From: Mya arenaria
Lineage: Eukaryota; Mollusca; Bivalvia; Myida; Myidae
Length of the DNA: 64,000 nt
Direction: 5' to 3'
Assembly: GCF_026914265.1 (NCBI RefSeq)
Contig: NC_069135.1
Coordinates: 29,330,738 to 29,394,737 of the forward strand
Part shown: one piece after another, positions 56,407-64,000 of the stretch
Layout of the letters: each line of letters begins with the position of its first letter
How positions within the stretch are numbered: the stretch's first letter is position 1
Translations under genes and position numbers: made by a program
The notes under the pieces: model-generated
Told to the model about the DNA's origin: nothing
The model's input: only the letters and a program-made list of their open reading frames with translations
Database searches by the model: none

Positions 56407-57710
56407 ATGATTGTTATGTCCCTGCGTGCAGAGATTAGACTGAATTTAAAGCATAACACATAAAAATAAACTGTGTGCATAATGCAAACTGAAACAAATT
56501 ATCAATTTTAAAGTAGCATTTTCAGTCTAAATTAGAGGGAGGGCATCCTGTACTACATCTTCGTACTTAGCGTTTAGTTATATCACGCCTCCCACATAAA
56601 TGACGCAACGCCACTGGTCAAGCACTGGTCACGTGGTAACCCCATATTTTTTCATATTGGATCACCAAATTTATATCGTACCAAAATGGCGTCTATTTTT
56701 CGATTCCAATGAGTAAATGAAACTATATTGAATTTATGCATGTAAACAGGTTGTCGACATAATAAGAACGTTACGGGTTTAGTAGGTGACCCGATATAGG
56801 ATATACGGGGCGCAGGAAACCATATTCCTTTGCCATGTTTATCCCATATTGGGTCACCTACATACCCCGTAACTTATCGTACTGAATTGCGTTGCGACTG
56901 CGTGATTATGTCGGTAAAGGCCTCTATACATAGCGTTTTGTTTTAAATGTTACATGATATACGACAGTAAACAAATATCGACTTGTCATGCACCAACCTT
57001 CGATTTATAAATAAAATCAGAAAACAATATCCATACAATACCTCTACTATTTAAGCCTGTCCCCAAAGTCATGACTGTGTTAAATTACGTCCGGAATTTA
57101 ATTCAAGTAAACCAGAGTAGTTTTGTCATCAGTTCATAAACTGATTATTGCAAACCTACAAAGTCTTACGATTATTTTTTTAAATATCTATTTAAATTAA
57201 TAAACGTAGTTTACTACAAGAGATGTCTCTGTAAAATAATTGTTTGTTAGTAAGTTAAAGACGCATAATTTAGATTGATGCAGAAATGTTTGTTTTTTTA
57301 GTTTTTATGCATTATCGTCTTTAACTTACTTCACATGAATGATCAAAGAAAACATGCATATGATTTGGGTACAGAATTTTTTTTAGCGATGTTTTGGCCC
57401 TTTTACCCAGTGAATTTGTGGCTACGTAGCTATAACTAAATAAAACATTTATAAGGCTATTTTTTATCTGTACTTAAATCATATGTGTTTTTGTTTTTGT
57501 TTTAATGATTAAAGTCGAATGAGTTAAAGATGATCTTGCATTTAAATTTAAAAAATGGCATCAACCTATGTAACAGAGCAATTAACGATCCTTTCTAATA
57601 TACCCATTTGCATATTTGGCCTCTTCGTCGCCGCATATTATTTTAACTTATTTCATAAACCTTTTATCATTCATAGCAGGCCCCAAACATCTCGAAATAT
57701 CCTCATGTCT
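56407..57710 (+). repeat. Diverged direct repeat, copy A
   Basis: Collinear with 62527-63696. Shared marks are TGATTGTTATGTCCCTGCGT, CAAAATGGCGTCTATTTT, AGGTGACCCGATAT, ATGGCATCAACCTAT and CTCTTCGTCGCCGCATATTA. Copy A has extra blocks near 56580-56640 and 56825-56935; the latter forms an inverted repeat with the nearby AGTAGGTGACCCGATAT. A short ORF from 57555 contains IPICIFGLFVAAYY, also seen in copy B. Nature unknown: a segmental duplicate or two copies of an element. Confidence 0.8.
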
Positions 57711-58217
57711 CTTAAAACAAACAAGAGCACTATGTACATGTAGGCGGTTATGCACCTCCAAAAATGTCAGAGTAATTTGTCTTTTTAATATTATAACATT
57801 TAAACAGTCTCTGTAGGTAATCGATGTCTATTTGTTTTATTTTGTCAATGGTATTCTAACATTTAGAATTTTTCACAATAAGTGTTCACTCTTCAACATT
57901 TGAAGTTTGGTCTATTCCCATGCGTTTGTACTTGTAGTGTGTGCACAGATGATAATTACTCAATGCTGAGTTAATGCTGATTTGGTTTTTATGCCCCTTC
58001 AGGTTCTTTACCCATCTAGAATGTTTAGTGCTGTAAAGGAAAAAAAGTACTTTAAAAGCCTTTCTAACTTATTAGTATAGATAATAATACTGCCATACAT
58101 ATACAAAATCAAATATAAACAGTTGAATATTTCTCGACATTATTTAAAAAAACAAAAACAAGCTGATACATACATGTAGATAATATATAAAGAAAATTAC
58201 TAAATATATCAATTAAA

Positions 58218-58257
<40 letters not shown>

Positions 58258-58990
58258 CCACCACCACCACCACCACCACCACCACAACTTGATTATTGAA
58301 TACAGTGAGTTTATAAAACAACAAACACCAACTCAAATATGTTTTATATGAAATACTCACATCATCTCTATCAGATGTGACTGCCTTGTGGATGACATGG
58401 ATGTCAAATCTGTCTCAATGATCCAACATAGTATTTAATGCAGGCTGGAATTCTTCATAACCCCAATTTGTTGACTTAGTAATATTCAGTCATTTTCCTA
58501 CCTGAAAGAAATTAGACTTCTGATTATCAACCGGCAGAAACTACAACTGTGAAAGACAAATGCACATGTATCAATTATTCATTCTGCACTAATATCCGTT
58601 TTAGCCAAGAGTAAGTTGGTAAGCACAAATGTGTAGTTGTTGTGCATATGGTTGATAATGATTCACAACAGTACGGGGTTTTAACGAGACCTACACCAAG
58701 CAAATGAATGTCGCTAGTGTCAAAGCTGTCGTGGCTTCCAGCCCGAAACCATGTACGTCTTTTCTTACAGGTTTATTTTGAAAATGTGCAGTTTGTAAAC
58801 AAATAATGGGTATGTTAATGTATTATGGTATGTTAAAAATAGGTTACATATAAAAAAACATCATTTTTAAACAAAATTCTAAGTCTAATATTTTTCTAAG
58901 ATAAAACAATCAAGTAAAAGATTATATACTCATATCATATACATAAATAATGTGCATAAGTACATTTAAAAATATGAAACATGTACATAA
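57711..58990. other. Non-coding spacer with a CAT/CAC microsatellite
   Basis: No gene recognised. Positions 58219-58285 are a (CAT)n then (CAC)n microsatellite; the opposite-strand ORF across it is an artefact. Confidence 0.6.
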
Positions 58991-59288
58991 TGCACCAGTC
59001 AATTGTAACCATGGCCCCCCAGGTCCGGGGTTATGCCGGGGATAGCCGGGGAAACGGGCTGTGTTTTTACCTTTCAGGTGGCCCTGCAGTGCCGGGTGAA
59101 TGCGGAGGTTTTGTCTTCGAGCAAAATATAGCGGGGAATATGCCTTACTTAGCTTCCTGGGGTGCGGGGGCATATGGCAGGGATTTGACCATCAGTTCGA
59201 CCTTGCAGGACGAGGATTTTACCTGGGGTTGGCTGGACCGAAAGTCAAAGTCCCGGCTATTCCCCTGACCTTTTACAATTGACTGGTG
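58991..59288 (+). mobile_element. MITE family 1, copy 3
   Basis: Ends TGCACCAGTCAATTGTAACC and the inverse (CAATTGACTGGTGTA), flanked by TAA on both sides. The interior aligns with copy 2 in the same orientation. Non-coding. Confidence 0.8.
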
Positions 59289-61046
59289 TATAAGTAGATG
59301 TAACATGTATATTTATAATAATATATAATTATAGTACATGTATGTAAAAATATTAACACGCTGTCTTAACATCTAGCAAATAAAAATGATTTAAGAATTC
59401 CAAAGATAAATTAAAAAACAAACATTTTTGAACACATCAACGTACAAAACTACTCAAAGATACTTACATACATAGCCCTTTGATACGAATATCCCAGTTC
59501 CATGCCGATTGTTGACATTCCTTTTTTCGACAGAAAATCTTCTCTTACGCGTATAATAAACTTATAATCCATGTTTTACTGTAATGACTCAAATTGTTAG
59601 GTGTATCGTAATCAACTGTCAGTGTGCACTTTTAGTGTTACTTATTTATTTTAAACGTATATTCATGATAAAATCATCACCCGAGTTTCCAGCTACTACG
59701 ATGTAGAAATTCCATTATTGACCTATGAATAGCGGGGAAATACCTTCTGGTTCTAAAAATAGCAACATCCGGTATGTGTTACAACTCGGGGACAATCGTA
59801 ATAAAATTTTACTAATGTCACCTTCAACACATTAACAAATAAAGTTAGGTAAACATTTAATTCCAATATCGATTAGATTAAAGAAAAAAGATTACCTCAT
59901 GGTTTATTAATGCAGTAAACATAACAAAACAACATAAAACATAATTATTCCCATTCACATAATTACCGGTCCACACATTTTACATTTCCGGCACATGATA
60001 TTTCAGATATTTCAGGTAACCAATCGGAAAACGTAAACGAATCGGGAACAGTTATTAAACTTATTTGTCGTTCTTCCGAAATAATGTTTTAAAGATAAAT
60101 TAAAGACTATCTATTCAACCATAACAAGCATTTTTAACACTCATGCAATCGCCACCCATTTGCATTTTTTAATCATTATAAAATAATAGTAAAACCCAAC
60201 TGTTAACCAACTTAAAAACCGCTCCTACCACTAACTAAAATAAATTCCCATTCCATAATAGGCGCGCACTTCAGTGCGGCGCCAATGAGACGAACAGCGA
60301 TACGGCTATAATCTTCACTTAATGCGATATTGTTCCGCAAGCTTTGAAAGGTAATATTTCGTAAGTAATTTTGCCATTTTTTAAATCATGTTTAAGACTG
60401 AATAACAGTGAGGTTTTTTTGTTCACTGTTGCATATCAATCCTATTTTCAATAACAGGAGGAAAAACAAATATTCACTTGAAGTTAATTTGCCCCAATAT
60501 GCGTTATAAAATGAGAATTTATGTTCTTGCACCTGAAGAACGTAACAAAATACAATCAGTGAGATCTTGACTATTCGACTGTTTAAGGATCATTTTTTTT
60601 TTTCTTTGTGCCTTCAAAATATTTCACATTGATTGTTCGTATACCATGACAAATCATTGTAAAAGAAAAAAAAATTCGTTAATAATTTACCTTCAACTAA
60701 ATATGTTTCGACTAAACATGTTTCTACAGCGTATGTCAACCTAAAAGATATTCGATAAAATAAACATTCATATATATTCTTTCATGTGTATTTCATGATA
60801 TCTGAACTGAACGATTCTAAGTAAATCGGAATAATTGATTTCGATTCTAACAAGTGTCATTGCTAACCTTTTAAAATGGAAACAAATTTAATACAAACTT
60901 CAATTTTTAAAATTTCATATGGATCTCGTTTGGATTGTTAACGCTGTAAACGCTTATATGTTTTGAACTAAAAACTACCTTCATTTAAAAAGGTAATAAC
61001 AACATTTGGAACCAGATATTAAAGCTTTTCGAGAAAGTGCACCACA
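59289..61046. other. Upstream flank of the signal-peptide exon at 61047
   Basis: No exon recognised. Positions 60480-60870 are faintly collinear with 361-760, and 60930-61046 is similar to 18431-18540. This is probably the promoter region of the next gene. Confidence 0.45.
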
Positions 61047-61116
61047 ATGGCGATTGACGTGGAGTTGTTATTTACCGCATGCGTCCTCTCAGTTGTTCTT
61101 GTTCAATATTCTGAAG
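61047..61116 (+). CDS. Signal-peptide first exon of a downstream, probably cadherin-type gene
   Basis: ATG at 61047 encodes MAIDVELLFTACVLSVVLVQ then YSE, a good signal peptide, ending in phase 1 before a strong GTAAGA donor. It is a homologue of the broken exon at 18541 (same 70-bp length, same phase, similar upstream 110 bp). Phase 1 is also the entry phase of cadherin exon 2. No further exon of this gene is seen before 64000, so the first intron would be over 2.9 kb. Assignment to the cadherin family is inference. Confidence 0.6.
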
Positions 61117-61253
61117 GTAAGATGCCTCGTATACATATTCGCAAGTAAAAAATTGCTGCAAATGCAGCAAAGAGAGTACACGGCGAAAACACGAGACCGC
61201 TTGGTTAGTTTAAATCGCAAATTGTTATTGATATGCCATGTAGCATAAAAAAT

Positions 61254-61277
61254 TGTGGTGGTGGTGGTGGTGGTGAT
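61254..61277. repeat. GTG microsatellite
   Basis: A short (GTG)n run of about eight units, shortly after the 61116 donor. Confidence 0.85.
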
Positions 61278-61339
61278 TTTTAGCTAGGGCTTTACTTCTC
61301 GCCCCAGCGTCGGCGTCGACGTCGGCTTGGAGTCCGGTT

Positions 61340-62180
61340 CAAGTTTTAGGGCAAGTTGGGATTTTCACTTATAAGTCCAATATCCTTCATTCAATTCCAT
61401 CAATTCTTCTCACAGTAGCTCAGGGCCATCACATAATGAGATTAGGTAACTCCATATCATCCTTTATACAAATTATAGCCCCTGATTGACTATGGAACTT
61501 AGGTTAAAATTTTAGGGCAGGTTGGGATATTTATTAATAACTTCTGTATCCTTCATTCAATTGACTTTATACTTCACACAGTTGTTCAGGACCGTCACAC
61601 AATGAGGTTAGATAACTCCATATTATCCTTAATACAAGTTATGGCCCCTGATTGACTTAGAAATTTAGGTTAAAGTTTTAGGGCAGGTTAAAGTTTTAGG
61701 GCAAGTTGGAATTTTCTCTTATAAGTCCAATGCCCTTCATTCAATTAACTTAATACTTCACACAGTTGTTCAGGGTCATCACATAATGAAGTTAGAAAAC
61801 TCCATATTATCGTTTATACAAATGATGGCCCCTGATTGACTTTGGAACTTAGGTTAAAGTTTTAGGGCAGGTTGGGAAAGTTATTAATAACTTATATACC
61901 CTTCATTCAATTGACTTAATAGTTTGCACAGTTGTTCAGGACCATCACGCAATGAGGTTACATAACTCCATATTATTCTTAATACAAGTTATGGCCCCTG
62001 ATTGACTTAGGAACTAAGGTTAAAATTTTAGGGCAGGTTAAAGTTTTAGGGCAAGTTTGGATTTAAAACAAAATCTATACCCACCATTCAATTGACTTAA
62101 TACTTCGCACAATTAATAACGACCATCTTACAATAAGGTTACATAATTCCATTTAAACCCTAAATACCAATTGTGGCTCT
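61340..62180. repeat. About 170-bp tandem repeat, five diverged units
   Basis: Units begin near 61345, 61513, 61690, 61860 and 62045. Each has TTTTAGGGCAGGTTGGGA (or GGGCAAGTT), CCTTCATTCAATTGACTTAA, CACAGTTGTTCAGGACCATC and TGGCCCCTGATTGACTT in order. Unit length varies because of short internal duplications of AAAGTTTTAGGGCAGGTT. Confidence 0.88.
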
Positions 62181-62526
62181 TGATTTACATTTTTATTTTA
62201 TTTTATTTTGATTTCTTTAGACAAGCACATTTTTATATTCTTAATCAGATTTTTACAAAAGGAAAACAATTTATAAGAACGACTTCGAAAAATGGTTGGT
62301 ATTTAATAACTTAAGTAAGGGTTGACATTTTGCGAACAAACTTGGTATAAATAAAAAGTTTATAGAGACCTTTTATGAGATTGTGTTATAGGCCCCCGAG
62401 AGTTATGGTCACTGTTTACTTTTTAATTTGATTTTAATTTTTTTTTACAGGCACATACATCAATATTATATTCACTTCTAAGTTAAAGCGGCGTAGTCGA
62501 GCGCGCTGTCTTAGGACAGCTCTTGT
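62181..62526. other. Non-coding spacer
   Basis: AT-rich; nothing recognised. Confidence 0.5.
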
Positions 62527-63696
62527 TATGATTGTTATGTCTCTGCGTGCAGGGATTGTACTAAATTTAAAGCATAACAAATACAAACTGTGTGTATCAT
62601 GCGGACTGAAACAAAATATCAATCTTAAATAGCATTTTTCAATCTTAAATAGGGAGAGGGCATCCTGGACCACATCCTGGTACTTAACATTAAGTAATAT
62701 TTTTCCATATTGGGTCAACAAATTTATTTCGTACCAAAATGGCGTCTATTTTCTGATTCCGACAAATTAATGAAACATTTAAAAAATGTAAACAGGTTGT
62801 CGACGTCATATTTACGTTATGGGCTAAGTAGGTGACCCGATATGGGATATACGGGGCACATGAAACCATATTCGGATTCGAATAGCTTTTTGTTTTAAAT
62901 GATACATGTACATGAAATCCGACAATAAACAAATATCATCTTGCCTGCGTCAACCTTCGAGTTATAAATAAAATCAGAAAACTATGCCCAGACAATACCG
63001 CTACTATAAAAGCTTGTCCCCAAAGTCATTACTGTGTTAAATCACGTGCGGAATGTAATTCAAGTAAACCACAGTAGCGGTTTTGTCATCGGTTCGTATA
63101 CTGATTATTAAAAACCTACAAACTCTTACGATTATTTTTGTAATATCTATTTAAATAAATAAACATAATTTATCACAAGAGATGTTTCTGTAAAATGTAT
63201 ATTTGCTTGTAAGTTAAAGACGCATAATTAAGACTGATGCAATTTTTTAATTATAATGCATTATCGTGTTTAACTTACTTGATATGAATGATCAAACAAA
63301 ACATGCATGTGATTTGGGTACAGAAAAAATATTAGCGATGTGTTGGCGCTTTTGACCAAGTGAATTTATTGCAACGAAGCTATTTATAAATAAAAAACAA
63401 ACATTTATAAAGGCTCTTTTTTATATGAACTGTTATCATATGTTTTTTTTTTGTTTTAATGATTCAAGTCGAATGAGTTAAAGGTGATTATGCATTTAAC
63501 ATTTAAAAAAATGGCATCAACCTATATAGTGTGCTATAGTATTACTACATTGTTGTTTGTAACAGCGCAATTACTGACTCTATTTAACATACCCATATGC
63601 ATATTCGGTCTCTTCGTCGCCGCATATTATTCTAAGTTATTCCATAAGCCTCAATGATTCGCAGCAGGCCCCAAATATCTCGAAACATCATTATGC
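62527..63696 (+). repeat. Diverged direct repeat, copy B
   Basis: The partner of 56407-57710. At 63512 an ATG opens MASTYIVCYSITTLLFVTAQ...NIPICIFGLFVAAYYSKLFH and stops within 50 residues. Relative to copy A it lacks about 60- and 100-bp blocks but has an extra 30-40 bases inside this ORF. Confidence 0.8.
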
Positions 63697-64000
63697 CTTT
63701 ATCTTTCTCATTTTAAAGTCACTGTGTGGGAATGGACACCGGATATAGCTAAAACAATGATCAATCGATAAGCGTTTGATTTTGACACATGGACAGTTTT
63801 CTATATTTTTTTTGTATTTTATGTTGATATATTTAACAAAATCGAAGAGTTTTGAATTACTTGATACTGTGCAATATACGACTATGATGGAAATATGTCT
63901 CCTCTTTTGTATAATAGCCCAATTCACTCCGAAAGTTGCATGATCGCTCACAAATGTTAATTTATGTGGTACGATTTCAAACATAAATCAACAAATTGAA
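63697..64000. other. Right-edge non-coding sequence
   Basis: No feature recognised. The minus-strand ORF here (about 97 residues) shows no family motif and I do not call it. Confidence 0.4.

Noticed and set aside
58109-58360. Minus-strand ORF with Val and Met runs
   Set aside because: Microsatellite artefact.
1-64000. tRNA or rRNA genes
   Set aside because: No cloverleaf or rRNA core was noticed by eye; a tRNAscan or Rfam search would be decisive.

Overview
The window looks like part of an AT-rich invertebrate genome, most likely a marine mollusc (bivalve-like). That assignment is inference. It rests on the intron-rich host gene, a BEL/Pao LTR element, two APE-type LINEs (one with a 2A-like peptide), many short inverted-repeat elements and abundant mini- and microsatellites. 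No bacterial-style genes, CRISPR arrays, rRNA or tRNA genes were seen. All similarity statements were made by eye.

The one well-supported host gene is a large cadherin on the + strand (22390-54906). I could assemble 26 coding exons whose phases all agree, giving 6312 coding bases, or 2103 residues plus stop. The protein has a signal peptide, 17 extracellular cadherin (EC) repeats, a membrane-proximal region, one transmembrane helix and a tail of about 133 residues ending in a WW-like motif. Its introns are full of repeats. Intron 2 holds a 4.1-kb 39-bp minisatellite with higher-order structure. Intron 3 holds a trinucleotide microsatellite. Intron 4 starts with a triplicated splice donor. Intron 6 holds a foldback element with a whole LINE nested in it. 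Intron 13 holds a duplicated exon start. Intron 24 holds a minisatellite whose unit matches the next intron-exon junction.

Left of the gene: 1-855 is flank with faint similarity to 60480-60880. About 856-7150 is a minus-strand LINE interrupted by a 1.4-kb terminal-inverted-repeat transposon with a TAA target duplication. Positions 7521-14834 are a minus-strand BEL/Pao retrotransposon with nearly identical 215-bp LTRs. Positions 14840-22389 are mostly non-coding, with palindromic MITEs, a possible tiny minus-strand gene (17239-17487) and a broken signal-peptide exon (18541-18610).

Right of the gene: 54907-64000 has the 3' UTR, a diverged 1.2-1.3-kb direct repeat pair (56407-57710 and 62527-63696), another MITE, and at 61047-61116 an intact signal-peptide exon. 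That exon matches the broken one at 18541 in length, phase and flank, so it is probably the start of a second, related gene running off the right edge. This suggests a tandem cadherin cluster. The upstream copy of the shared first exon decayed after about 17.6 kb of insertions separated it from its flank, and the present gene uses a different signal-peptide exon at 22390.
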